Positions 44,634 to 54,027 are shown, counted from the stretch's first letter. The stretch is DNA of 64,000 bases from Nitratireductor mangrovi (GCF_007922615.2 NZ_CP042301.2:1054001-1118000); one strand, 5' to 3'. Numbers and translations are program-made. The notes: generated by a model from the letters alone, not told the origin.

Positions 44634-46157
44634 ATGAACCCGATTACGAGAAGGCTGTTTGTCTCACTTGCGGCAGGCGCCGCAATGAGTATCGGCGCAA
44701 CGACGGCATATGCCGAACCATCCGGCGCCTTCAAATATGCAGAGCAGGTGAAGCTCATCACCATGGACCCGCAGCAACAGAGCGGCAGCGGCGTTCCCTA
44801 TCTGCGCCCGGTCTATGAATCGCTTTTCGAGCGGGACGAGAACGGCAAGCCGGCTCCGCTTCTGGCGACCGGCTACGAGATCGACGGCCTCAATGTGAAG
44901 ATCACGCTGCGCGAGGGCGTCAAGTTCTCAAATGGCGAAGCTTTCAACGCCGAGGTCGCCGCGGCCAACATCAACCGCGGCGTCGAACTTGCGATCATCG
45001 AGGGTCTGAAGACCGTCGAAAGCGCGGAAGCGAACGACGAATACACCTTCACGATCAAGCTGAAGGAGAAGGATCCGGCCATCATCGACAGCCTCACCCA
45101 CACGGGTGGCATGATGCTGGCGCCGGAAGCGATGGCCGATCCCACGATTGACCGCAATCCCATCGGCACCGGGCCGTATGTCCACAGCAAGGAAGAATCG
45201 CGCGAGGGCGAGGTTCAGGTCTACACGCCGAACCCGACCTACTGGGACCCCGACATGATCGGCCTCGAGCGCTATGAAGTCTGGGAGATTCCGGACGACA
45301 CGGCGCGCCTCAATGCGCTCAAGACCGGTCAGATCGATGCCGGCAACTGGCTCGCCAACCCGCAGTCGGCGATCATCGACAGTGCGCCGGATCTTACGCT
45401 TGTCCGCAACACCGGCGGTCTGAACTATCACGTCATCATTTCCGACCGGAATGGCACGCAGGTACCGGCTTTCGCCGACGTGAACGTGCGTCAGGCCATG
45501 GCGCATTCGATCGACCGCGCTGCTTTCGGCAAGGCGATCCTGTTCGGTCTGTCGGAAGATACCTACCAGCCCTATCCAAAAGGGCACTGGGCCCACAATC
45601 CGGATGTCGAGGGCGCCTATGCCTACAATGTCGAGAAGGCCAAGGAGTACATGGCCAAGTCGGACTTCCCGGATGGGTTCACCTTCGACATGCCCTCGAT
45701 CCCGATCTACCAGTCGCGTCTGGAGGCGCTGGCAGGATTCTTCAACGAAATCGGCATCACGATGAACATAGTACCGGTCGAGCCGGGTACTCTGGCCCGC
45801 CGCAGCCGCACGACGGATTTCCCGGCCACAAATCTCGTTTGGGCCACCAACAACGATCCGAAATTCCTGGCGTTGCGCTATATCTATGAGGATGCTGCCT
45901 ACAATCCGTTCCAGACCAAGCCGAGCGAGGAACTGCTGGCTTCGGCTCTCGCCGGCCTGGAGTCGGTGGACACCGACGTCCGTGGACCCGAATACCAGAA
46001 GATGGCGGCGAGGCTCGCGGAAGAGGCGTTCCTGATCTTCGTGGCGAACTCCCCGATCCTGATCGGCGTCACAAACGCGACGGCCGACAATCCGACGGTT
46101 GTCTACCGGTACGGCGAGGATTCCATTAATCTTCGCGGTCTGAAGGCAAACGACTGA
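44634..46157 (+). CDS. ABC transporter substrate-binding protein, peptide/nickel family 5
   Basis: 507-residue periplasmic protein with signal peptide (residues 1-27, cleavage after AYA). Family 5 hallmarks: MDPQQQSGSGVPYLRPVYES, LITLREGVKFSNGEAFNAE-like region, and NPIGTGPYVHSKEESREGEV with NPTYWD. Two in-frame ATGs exist; 44634 has GGAGG at 8 bases, the one at 44628 is too close. Binds a peptide or other bulky ligand for the importer encoded downstream. Confidence 0.93.
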   Translation: MNPITRRLFVSLAAGAAMSIGATTAYAEPSGAFKYAEQVKLITMDPQQQSGSGVPYLRPVYESLFERDENGKPAPLLATGYEIDGLNVKITLREGVKFSNGEAFNAEVAAANINRGVELAIIEGLKTVESAEANDEYTFTIKLKEKDPAIIDSLTHTGGMMLAPEAMADPTIDRNPIGTGPYVHSKEESREGEVQVYTPNPTYWDPDMIGLERYEVWEIPDDTARLNALKTGQIDAGNWLANPQSAIIDSAPDLTLVRNTGGLNYHVIISDRNGTQVPAFADVNVRQAMAHSIDRAAFGKAILFGLSEDTYQPYPKGHWAHNPDVEGAYAYNVEKAKEYMAKSDFPDGFTFDMPSIPIYQSRLEALAGFFNEIGITMNIVPVEPGTLARRSRTTDFPATNLVWATNNDPKFLALRYIYEDAAYNPFQTKPSEELLASALAGLESVDTDVRGPEYQKMAARLAEEAFLIFVANSPILIGVTNATADNPTVVYRYGEDSINLRGLKAND

Positions 46158-46169
46158 CAAGCTGGTTCC

Positions 46170-47114
46170 ATGTTCAGGCTCATCCTCCAGCGGCTTCTTG
46201 CGCTGGTGCCCCTGCTGTTCATCGTGTCGGTGCTGACGTTCTCGTTTACGTCGCTGTTGCCCAGCGATCCGGTCGACCTCATTCTTGGCGACACGGGTAC
46301 GGACGAACAGCACGAGATGCTGCGGGAGCGCATGGGCCTGAACGAACCCATCCACGTCCGGTACGTGCAGTGGCTAAGCCGGGCGGTGCAGGGCGACCTC
46401 GGATCGTCCTACTTCAATAGCGTGAGTGTGATGGGGGCCGTGATGCAGCGGCTGCCCGTCACGCTTTCCCTGACCGCGGTTTCGGCGCTCATAGCCATCG
46501 TCGTCGGGGTCGCCGCAGGCGTTGCCGCCGCGCTTCGCCCGCGCTCATGGGTCGACCGTTTCGCGACGCTCGGCGCGACCTTCGGTCAGGCAATCCCGAA
46601 CTTCTGGTTCGGACTGATCCTCGTGGCGGTGTTCGCGGTGAGCCTGCGGTGGTTCCCCGCCACCGGTTTCACGCCTATCACGGATTCTCCTTGGGAGTGG
46701 CTGCGCAGCGTGATCCTTCCCTCGATTGCGCTCGGCACTTCGTCCAGCGCCGCGATAGCGAGGCAGGTGCGCTCGTCCATGGTCGGCGTTCTGCAGCAGG
46801 ATTACATCAGGGCAGCACGGGCGCAGGGTATTTCGGCGCGGCGCGTTCTCTTCAAACACGCCTTGACCAACGCAATGATCCCGGTTGTGGCGGTGCTTTC
46901 CTTTCAGATCACGGTTCTGCTGGGCGGTGCGCTGATCGTGGAACAGGTCTTCGCCATAAACGGGCTCGGAACGCTCGCCATCGCGGCGGTGCGCCAGCAG
47001 GACATTCCGATGCTGCAGGGGCTCGTTCTCGTCATGGTGGGGCTGGTCGTGGCCGTCCAGCTTTTCACCGACGTGATCTACGGGCTCCTTAACCCCAAAG
47101 CGCGGCCAACGTGA
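46170..47114 (+). CDS. ABC transporter permease, DppB-like
   Basis: 314-residue membrane protein with six helices. The DppB N-terminus LILQRLLALVPLLFIVSVLT, the ERMGLNEPIHVRYVQWLSRA loop and the EAA-like ATPase contact DYIRAARAQGISARRVLFKH are clear. Starts 12 bases after the binding-protein gene and ends in a GTGA overlap with the next gene. Confidence 0.95.
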   Translation: MFRLILQRLLALVPLLFIVSVLTFSFTSLLPSDPVDLILGDTGTDEQHEMLRERMGLNEPIHVRYVQWLSRAVQGDLGSSYFNSVSVMGAVMQRLPVTLSLTAVSALIAIVVGVAAGVAAALRPRSWVDRFATLGATFGQAIPNFWFGLILVAVFAVSLRWFPATGFTPITDSPWEWLRSVILPSIALGTSSSAAIARQVRSSMVGVLQQDYIRAARAQGISARRVLFKHALTNAMIPVVAVLSFQITVLLGGALIVEQVFAINGLGTLAIAAVRQQDIPMLQGLVLVMVGLVVAVQLFTDVIYGLLNPKARPT

Positions 47115-49036
47115 CCGTCGAGAATACCGAAAGTAACGGCACCGGCGCCTACGGCAAGCCGCGGCGGATGACCGCGTCAAACGCCATCGTGGGCGTTGCG
47201 GTGTTCATTCTGGCACTGCTTTGTTTCCTGGCCGTCTTCGCCGACGTGATCTCGCCGTACGATCCGTTGCGGCAGAACCTGATCAAGGCGCTACAGGGTC
47301 CGTCCGCGCAGCATTGGCTGGGGACGGACGATCTCGGGCGAGACGTGCTGTCGCGGCTGATCTACGGCTGCCGCATCGCCGTGATCGCCGCAGCGGAAGC
47401 AACGGCCATCGCCGTGCTGCTGGGCGTCCCGATCGGACTGTTCATCGGCTATCGCGGCGGATGGTGGGACTGGACCGTTATGCGCATCGTGGAAGCCGTA
47501 GTGTCGATCCCCGGCATCATGGTCGCCATCGTGATCATAGCAATCCTTGGCCCCGGTCTTCACCGCGCCATGATAGCGCTCGGTATCCTGTTTTCGACAT
47601 CCTTCCTGCGACTGGCACGCGGCGTGGTTCTGGCCGAGCGCGAGGAGGTCTATGTCCGCTCCGCCAAGGTCGTCGGCGCCTCGGACAATCGTATCCTGTT
47701 GCGCCACATATTCCCCAATATCGCGCCGCCCCTCATCGTGCAGGTGACGCTGACCGTCGGCGCGGTGCTACTTTCTGAAGCCGGGCTCAGCTTCATCGGT
47801 CTTGGTGTTCAGCCGCCGCAGGCAAGCTGGGGCACGATGCTGAATACCGCCGCCGAGTTCATGCAGTTGAACTGGTTCCTGGCAATCCCGCCCGGCATAG
47901 CCATTATCTTGACGGTGTTGTCTGTGAACCTTCTGGGTGACGTTCTGCGCGACTCGATAGGCCGAGGCATCGCCGTAACCGCTTCCCGCCAAGAGATAGC
48001 GCCCCGCCCCGCTGCAAACGCTCCAGGTACCATCCTGCCGGCCCGACCTCTGGAGGCGCGCGACGACGAGGTGTTGCGTGTCGAAGGCCTCGAAGTGGTG
48101 GTCGGCTCCGATCACGGTGTGCCAATCATCACCGACCTGTCATTCACGATAGCGCGCGGGGAGACGCTCGGGCTCGTCGGCGAGTCCGGTAGCGGCAAGA
48201 CCATGACCGGGTTGGCGATCCTCGGACTGATGGGCCCGGCGCTTCGGACCACGAAGGGCTCGATCGTTCTTAATGGCACCGATCTGCGCCCCCTCAAATC
48301 CGCCGAGATCGAGGAGGTGCGCGGCGAGGAAGTGGCGATGGTCTTCCAGGACCCGACGACCAGCCTGAACCCCGCTTTCACGGTTGGTAGCCAGATCGCC
48401 GAGGTGCTGCGCACCAAGCACGGACTCTCACATAAACAGGCCTGGGAAGAGACCGTAGGCCTGATCGAACGGGTAGGCATCCCCCAGCCCGTGATGCGCG
48501 CCCGTGCCTATCCGCATGAACTTTCAGGCGGCATGGCCCAGCGCATCGCGATTGCGCGCGCGCTGAGCTGCAATCCCTCGCTGCTCATTGCTGACGAGCC
48601 GACGACCGCCCTCGACGTGACGGTGCAGCAGGAAATCCTCGATCTCTTCCGCGACCTGCAGGACGAGTTCGGCATGGCGATCCTGTTCATCACCCACGAC
48701 CTCGCCGTGGCCGCCGACATCTGCGATCGCATCAGCGTGATGTATGCGGGAGAAATGGTGGAGATGGCCGAGGTCAACGCGCTGTTCGACAAGCCGCTGC
48801 ATCCCTACACCGCCGGCCTGCTCTCCGCGATGCCGCATGCCTCCGACCGCAATCCGCCGCTGCCGACCATTCGCGGCAACGTCCCGCGGCCCGGATCGTG
48901 GCCGACGGGATGCCGCTTTTCCAACCGCTGCGATTTCGCCATCGACGCCTGCCACCGGCGCATTCCATTGACCGGCAGCGAACGGCTGGTCCGCTGCATT
49001 CGCGCCGACGAACTCGATTTGAGGCCGGGCACATGA
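47111..49036 (+). CDS. ABC transporter permease-ATPase fusion (DppC-DppD)
   Basis: 641 residues starting at GTG. Residues 1-295 are a DppC-like permease (HWLGTDDLGRDVLSRLIYG, EEVYVRSAKVVGASDNRILL). A linker of about 30 residues leads to a DppD-like ATPase: Walker A GESGSGKTM, signature ELSGGMAQRIAIARAL, Walker B LLIADEPTTALDVT, and the C-terminal oligopeptide segment with GCRFSNRCDFAIDAC. Both halves look intact. Fusion fixes 1:1 stoichiometry of permease and ATPase; similar fusions are known in rhizobial peptide transporters. Confidence 0.94.
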   Translation: MTVENTESNGTGAYGKPRRMTASNAIVGVAVFILALLCFLAVFADVISPYDPLRQNLIKALQGPSAQHWLGTDDLGRDVLSRLIYGCRIAVIAAAEATAIAVLLGVPIGLFIGYRGGWWDWTVMRIVEAVVSIPGIMVAIVIIAILGPGLHRAMIALGILFSTSFLRLARGVVLAEREEVYVRSAKVVGASDNRILLRHIFPNIAPPLIVQVTLTVGAVLLSEAGLSFIGLGVQPPQASWGTMLNTAAEFMQLNWFLAIPPGIAIILTVLSVNLLGDVLRDSIGRGIAVTASRQEIAPRPAANAPGTILPARPLEARDDEVLRVEGLEVVVGSDHGVPIITDLSFTIARGETLGLVGESGSGKTMTGLAILGLMGPALRTTKGSIVLNGTDLRPLKSAEIEEVRGEEVAMVFQDPTTSLNPAFTVGSQIAEVLRTKHGLSHKQAWEETVGLIERVGIPQPVMRARAYPHELSGGMAQRIAIARALSCNPSLLIADEPTTALDVTVQQEILDLFRDLQDEFGMAILFITHDLAVAADICDRISVMYAGEMVEMAEVNALFDKPLHPYTAGLLSAMPHASDRNPPLPTIRGNVPRPGSWPTGCRFSNRCDFAIDACHRRIPLTGSERLVRCIRADELDLRPGT

Positions 49037-50064
49037 TCGGCAAGCCTCTGCTCGAGATCAAGGACCTGTCGGTGACCTATTGGGGGCGCTCGCTGCTTGG
49101 CTTCGGCGGCAAGCCGTTTGTAGCGGTGAAAGACGCCAACCTCTCAATCCGTGCCGGCGAGACGCTCGGGCTTGTGGGCGAATCCGGATCGGGCAAATCC
49201 TCGATCGCCAACACGGTGCTCGGGCTGGTGCCTGCGTCATCCGGATCCATGCGCTTCGGCGACCACGATCTCGTGGCCATGAAGACACGCTATCCCTCCG
49301 AGGTGCGCAACCAGATCCAGGCGGTGTTCCAGGACCCGTATTCCTCGCTCAACCCGTCCATGACGGTGGAGGAAATCGTTACCGAGCCGTTGCGCGTCCA
49401 CACCGGCATGAGCAAGGCTAGGCGGCGGGAGCGCGCGGTCGAACTTCTGAAGCTTGTGTCTCTTTCGGAAGAACATCTGTCGCGCCATCCGCACCAGTTC
49501 TCCGGCGGGCAGCGCCAGCGCATCGCGATCGCGTCGGCGCTAGCGCTGCAGCCGAAGCTGATCGTGCTCGACGAGCCGGTCAGCGCGCTCGATGTTTCAA
49601 CGCAGAACCAGATCATCAACCTGCTTTACGAACGTCGTGACGCGCTCGGCATCGCCTACCTGCTGATCGCCCACGACCTGGCGCTGGTGCACCACATCTC
49701 GGACCGCATCGCGGTCATGTATCTCGGCCACATCGTGGAGGAGGGGCCATCGGACCGGGTCTACAAGAACCCTGCGCATCCCTACACCAGGGCGCTGCTC
49801 GAGGCGGTGCCGCTGCTCGATCCCGAACGCCAGCGCGCGCGCCGGGCAAGCCGCAAGCTGCAGCCGGCGCAGGACATGCAGCGGATCGCCGACGTCGGTT
49901 GCCCCTACAAGAACCGCTGCCCGTTCGTCATGCCGCGGTGCCAGACGGAAATGCCGCCAGCTTACCCGGTGGACGGCGGCGGCGTCGCCAACTGCTTTCT
50001 CCTGGCGCCCGAGGTGGAGCAGAGCGCCAAACATACCAGGGAGCCGGAGCGCATCGCCTCATGA
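49033..50064 (+). CDS. ABC transporter ATP-binding protein, DppF-like
   Basis: 343 residues. Walker A GESGSGKSS, signature QFSGGQRQRIAIASALA, Walker B LIVLDEPVSALDVS, and the oligopeptide-type C-terminal cysteines in GCPYKNRCPFVMPRCQ. Starts in an ATGA overlap with the fusion gene. Second ATPase of the importer. Confidence 0.95.
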   Translation: MIGKPLLEIKDLSVTYWGRSLLGFGGKPFVAVKDANLSIRAGETLGLVGESGSGKSSIANTVLGLVPASSGSMRFGDHDLVAMKTRYPSEVRNQIQAVFQDPYSSLNPSMTVEEIVTEPLRVHTGMSKARRRERAVELLKLVSLSEEHLSRHPHQFSGGQRQRIAIASALALQPKLIVLDEPVSALDVSTQNQIINLLYERRDALGIAYLLIAHDLALVHHISDRIAVMYLGHIVEEGPSDRVYKNPAHPYTRALLEAVPLLDPERQRARRASRKLQPAQDMQRIADVGCPYKNRCPFVMPRCQTEMPPAYPVDGGGVANCFLLAPEVEQSAKHTREPERIAS

Positions 50065-51023
50065 CCGGTCCGCCGCGCTACCCCGCTTCCCCGCGCCCGG
50101 CGGCGGTCAAGCTCCGTGAGGACATCACGCCGTCGGGTCTTCTCGACATTTCGCCGCTGCCGCTCGTGTGCCGCTGGCCGGAGACCGGAGAGATCAAAGG
50201 ATTTGCCGTCTTCTGCCACGGGCTGAGCGCCTGCGGGCTCGACTATGCCGAACTTTGCAGCCACTGGGCCGCGAACGGCTACCTCGTCATCATCCCGACC
50301 TTTCGCGACTGGGTCGACGCAGTCGCCAGAGCAGAACCCGGACTCGGCTATGAACCGGGCGGTAACGGTCTTGCATGGGCGACGCATCCGAAAATGCGGG
50401 CACGGCTGTTCGAGATATTGCACACGCCCGAGTACTGGCTGGCGCGGCTGGCGATCGTGCGCCACGTCATGGACAATCTCGAAACGGTTTTCGAGCAGAC
50501 CTGCGGGCCGCAGCCGAAATCGATCAAAGGTGCAATCACCGGCCACTCTTTCGGCGCCTACACGTCGCAGCTTTTCGCCGGTTGCGAGATCGACCTTCCG
50601 GGCGAGGGGGCTGCCAATTTCAGGGACGACCGGTTCGCTGCGGCTATCCTGCTCAGCGCCCAGGGTCGCGACCAGCAGGGCCTGCGCGAGGGCTCGTGGG
50701 ACGGGATCACCGGACCGATGCTGAACGTCACCGGCACGCGCGACGGCGGCGCCAAGGGGCAGGACTGGCACTGGAAGGTGGAGCCCTACGAGTTCGCGCC
50801 GCCGGGCGACAAATATCTCGCGTTGCTGACCGACGCCGACCATTATCTCGGCGGCATAGCCGTCCCCGAGCAGGTGCAGGTGCCAGGCCAGAAGGACGCG
50901 GTGTTCCAGGTGACGTTGGCTTTTCTCGACGACTATCTGGCCGGCGATGCGGCGGCCCGGAACTGGCTTTCCTCCATCGATAACAGGGTCGGCGACTGCC
51001 AGCTGGTTTTCAAGCGCAAGTAG
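50061..51023 (+). CDS. Alpha/beta-hydrolase family enzyme
   Basis: 320-residue probable serine hydrolase. The nucleophile elbow is GHSFGAY (about residue 165-171), the oxyanion region is VFCHGLSACGLDYAEL, and a late His in DADHYLGG could complete the triad. It resembles platelet-activating-factor acetylhydrolase-like or dienelactone hydrolase-like enzymes. No signal peptide. The start overlaps the dppF stop (ATGA), so it probably hydrolyses an ester or amide imported by the transporter. Confidence 0.88.
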   Translation: MTGPPRYPASPRPAAVKLREDITPSGLLDISPLPLVCRWPETGEIKGFAVFCHGLSACGLDYAELCSHWAANGYLVIIPTFRDWVDAVARAEPGLGYEPGGNGLAWATHPKMRARLFEILHTPEYWLARLAIVRHVMDNLETVFEQTCGPQPKSIKGAITGHSFGAYTSQLFAGCEIDLPGEGAANFRDDRFAAAILLSAQGRDQQGLREGSWDGITGPMLNVTGTRDGGAKGQDWHWKVEPYEFAPPGDKYLALLTDADHYLGGIAVPEQVQVPGQKDAVFQVTLAFLDDYLAGDAAARNWLSSIDNRVGDCQLVFKRK

Positions 51024-51277
51024 CCGGAGAAGTTCCGGGGTTATGACGATCATGCCGGAAGTCTGCTCGCATTTAGCCTCGGGGCCGCTAGCGGCCTGTC
51101 CGCTCTCGAGCTGAAAGGTGGAGCGACAGTCACGCGCGAGCAGCTTCGATTCCGCAGCGTGATGCCCCCGCTAACCTAGACCCAACATTACGCTGGATTT
51201 ATCGCGCAACCGAATGCAGAAAGCACTCGGGCTAATATTTGGGGGCTGGCGGCGTCTGATCGTCGTGCGGTTTGTTG

Positions 51278-53020
51278 ATGTCAGAGCGCACAAAGCAGAG
51301 TCTGATCGCAACGATTTACGCAGCGACGCTGTCGCCAGAAGGGTTCAACGATCTGGTCGCTGACCTGGCGGACCAGTTGAGTTCTATAGTGGAACGAACC
51401 AAGGGGGTCGGCGAGACCGGCCATAGGCTCCCCGACAGCCTAGAGCGCTTTTTCGACCGAGACGCGCTGGCCGATCTTGAACAGCACATCCGAACTGCAA
51501 ACGTGATCCAGCAGCGGATCGGACATTTCGACAATAACGCCGAGAAAGTCCAGTTCATCGCCGATTGCGTTCCAAGCCCGGCGATCGTCTTTGACGCCAG
51601 CGAGCGCGTTGTTGCGGCCAACCGCTCGGCGCGGCGGCAATCCCTGACAGGCACCCCAAAGTTGACCGACATGACCGGAAGCCGCGACGAATTGACGAAA
51701 ATCAGGAAAGCCGTATCCGCTCTCGGTTTGACGGGCGATTTCGCGTCGGTTCCGCTTGCCACGGATCTTGCGAACGGGTTGAACAGTTGTGCCCTTCTGA
51801 AGCGTATTCATCCGGGTTTCAGCGGCCGGAAGGGCGGCGACCTCTTTCTGCTAACGATTGCAGACTTCGGTTTTGACGAGGCAACGCGGGTCAGTTTCCG
51901 CGATGCCTACGGCCTTACCAATGCGGAAGCCTCGGTGGCCGTGCTGCTCGCAAGCGGCCTCAACGCAGAGGAAATCGCTCGCGACCGTTCGGTCTCGCTG
52001 GTGACGGTGAGGAGCCAAATCAAGTCGATCAAGCACAAGACGCGGGCCCGCGATCTGCCGCGCCTGGTCAGGCTGATCTGCGGGTATGCGGTTGGGATCC
52101 TTGCGCCAAACGGCACGCTGACGCCCCATCAGTCGCCCCTGGTCGACGGCACATCGGCATCCTCCGGCATGTTCACATTAAGCGACGGTCGCCAGATGGA
52201 ATACATCGTCCAGGGCGCTCCTGACGGGCGCTCCGTGCTTTCCTTCCACAATATGCCCTACGGCCTTGTCCTGCCGGAAGCGGGTATACGCGCGGCGGCT
52301 GCACGGGGCTTGAAGATCATCGCCCCGCTGCGCCCCGGGCACGGGCGGTCCGGCCCGCTCCCGGGCGTCACTCGCGACGATCTGTTCAACCAGGTCGCCC
52401 GCGATGCGGACGAGCTGTTGACCCACCTGGACGCACCGAAGGCCGTGCTGCTTGGCCATAGCGGCGGCTCCAGCTACGCAATCCGTTTCGCCAGCATGTT
52501 CCCGCACAAGGTTACATCCATCTTAATGCTGACGCGGGCGCCGATCTGGAAGGACGAGTGGTACAGGCTTCTGCCACAGCGCCAGAAGCTGATCTCGACC
52601 ATGCTCAGATACATGCCGAGCCTTGCCAACGTACTGATCTGGGCGATCCTTTCTTACGTGAACCGCCAGGACGGCAACGATTTTCTGCGCCAGTCGGTCA
52701 AGGAAAGCGAGGCCGACCTGCGCGCGCTGGACGACCCGGAAACGCTGCGCCTGATGGAGGACGGCATCAAATTTGGGCTGGTCCAGGGCCCGGACGCCTT
52801 CTGCCGGGACTGGGAGGCGATGGACATCGACATGACAGCCGAGGCGCGCGCCCTGCCGCATCCCATGCATATCATCCAGGGCGCAGACGACCTCATCACC
52901 CGGCCGGAATTCTCCGCAGCCTTCGTCGAACAGGTGCCGACCGCCACGCGGGAAATCGTCAAGGGAGCGGGCAACCTCCTGTTCTACAGCCATTGGCGCC
53001 GCGTGATCGACCGGCTCTGA
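51278..53020 (+). CDS. LuxR-type HTH fused to an alpha/beta hydrolase
   Basis: 580 residues. The first about 200 form a sensor-like region (FIADCVPSPAIVFDASERVV resembles a PAS segment). A LuxR HTH lies at about 208-268 (YGLTNAEASVAVLLASGLNA, EEIARDRSVSLVTVRSQIKS). Residues about 300-575 form an alpha/beta hydrolase with nucleophile GHSGGSS near 392, LRPGHGRSGP, and Asp in GADDLITRPE; the usual final His is not obvious (GAGNLLFYSHWRRV may supply it). The ATG at 51278 follows two TTG codons. The 254-base upstream gap contains the palindrome GGCCGCTAGCGGCC (51083-51096). Confidence 0.85.
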   Translation: MSERTKQSLIATIYAATLSPEGFNDLVADLADQLSSIVERTKGVGETGHRLPDSLERFFDRDALADLEQHIRTANVIQQRIGHFDNNAEKVQFIADCVPSPAIVFDASERVVAANRSARRQSLTGTPKLTDMTGSRDELTKIRKAVSALGLTGDFASVPLATDLANGLNSCALLKRIHPGFSGRKGGDLFLLTIADFGFDEATRVSFRDAYGLTNAEASVAVLLASGLNAEEIARDRSVSLVTVRSQIKSIKHKTRARDLPRLVRLICGYAVGILAPNGTLTPHQSPLVDGTSASSGMFTLSDGRQMEYIVQGAPDGRSVLSFHNMPYGLVLPEAGIRAAAARGLKIIAPLRPGHGRSGPLPGVTRDDLFNQVARDADELLTHLDAPKAVLLGHSGGSSYAIRFASMFPHKVTSILMLTRAPIWKDEWYRLLPQRQKLISTMLRYMPSLANVLIWAILSYVNRQDGNDFLRQSVKESEADLRALDDPETLRLMEDGIKFGLVQGPDAFCRDWEAMDIDMTAEARALPHPMHIIQGADDLITRPEFSAAFVEQVPTATREIVKGAGNLLFYSHWRRVIDRL

Positions 53021-53061
53021 CACTGGGTACCGGCAACAAACTCGCGCTGAAAAGTCATTTG

Positions 53062-53081
53062 CATACCCACTAGTAGGTATG
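53062..53081. promoter_or_regulatory. 20-bp near-palindrome, candidate lux-box-like operator
   Basis: CATACCCACTAGTAGGTATG: every base pair is complementary except one symmetric pair (C at 53068, A at 53075). It lies 42 bases after the LuxR-hydrolase gene and about 100 bases before the next gene. Length and symmetry resemble LuxR-family operators. Binding is inferred. Confidence 0.45.
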
Positions 53082-53178
53082 ACTGACGTCGCCGACTTCC
53101 TTAATAAGACAGATATCTGCGGGTGGGCCAGCGGCTTGGCAGCTGCCCCGAATTCGAAAGACGTAGATGGAGGAAGCG

Positions 53179-54027
53179 GTGAGAAGAGTATCAGAATTTC
53201 TGGTTGTGTTGTTTCTTTCTTTCGCGGCCAGCCCCGCCCTGGCCCAAAGTGCAAGCGCGGACCAGAGGACCTGGGCTGCAGGCGCCGTTAGCTATATCCA
53301 GCTCATGAGAGCGATGAATCACAAGATAGAATACGCGACCGCGATGATTCAGGCGGCGAGCCCCGAAATCGGGAACAACGCGACGTGGACCTACGCGCTG
53401 CTCGCAGCCGGGAACTACCCGCCCGAAAACATCGGTGACTATTTTCGGCAGTTGGGCGTGTACCCCCAGACATTTGACGAAGGGCCGCGAACGCACATTC
53501 AAATCATGCGGGCGGCGGGCCTGAACGCGAATGACGTCTACCAAGGATTCTCCGGAACTTGGTGCACCCCCGGCCGAGCTTATGCGAACAATTGCCAGGA
53601 CAAGTTCAACCAGCTCAACACGGGGAACGTGGGGGTACAGGATCTTATCGCTGTTTATACTTATCGCGGGGCGCCAGGACATTTCCCGCTCGATGTGAGA
53701 GCGCCGGAGGGCACAACCGATCCCGCCACTGTCTGCAATCTTTCGACAACGCGTTCGATCCCGGTTTGCCATCCCTATGTAGCGCCTTCTGGCGGCGCGT
53801 GCAGCCCCATTCCTTGTTTCAGATCTCGGGTGGGGCTGTGGGCACGCCCAAACCTGACTTCGTCCTTTAGAATAGTGGCGGAGTACGATTTCGGACTAAA
53901 AGGACATCTGGGCGTCTGTTCGCTGACCCATCACAAAATATACGATCACGGAAAATGGTACTCGAACTGGTATGATCCGAGATTGGCTGTTGCTCTAGCT
54001 GGCGTCTGCACAGCCGTCGTACCGTAA
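53179..54027 (+). CDS. Exported protein of unknown function
   Basis: 282 residues. A Sec signal peptide is clear (FLVVLFLSFAASPALAQ, cleavage after ALA). The mature part has about nine cysteines, mostly in the second half (GTWCTPGRAYANNCQDKF, VCHPYVAPSGGACSPIPCF), suggesting periplasmic or secreted disulfides. No family recognised. The GTG at 53179 is preferred because GGAGG lies 5 bases upstream and gives a short basic N-region (MRRVSEF); an ATG at 53167 is the alternative. Composition is less GC-biased than the flanking operons. Confidence 0.75.
   Translation: MRRVSEFLVVLFLSFAASPALAQSASADQRTWAAGAVSYIQLMRAMNHKIEYATAMIQAASPEIGNNATWTYALLAAGNYPPENIGDYFRQLGVYPQTFDEGPRTHIQIMRAAGLNANDVYQGFSGTWCTPGRAYANNCQDKFNQLNTGNVGVQDLIAVYTYRGAPGHFPLDVRAPEGTTDPATVCNLSTTRSIPVCHPYVAPSGGACSPIPCFRSRVGLWARPNLTSSFRIVAEYDFGLKGHLGVCSLTHHKIYDHGKWYSNWYDPRLAVALAGVCTAVVP

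Noticed and set aside
51083..51096. Palindrome GGCCGCTAGCGGCC upstream of the LuxR-hydrolase gene as an operator
   Set aside because: Very GC-rich and unlike the near-palindrome at 53062; short GC palindromes are expected by chance in this DNA, so only noted.
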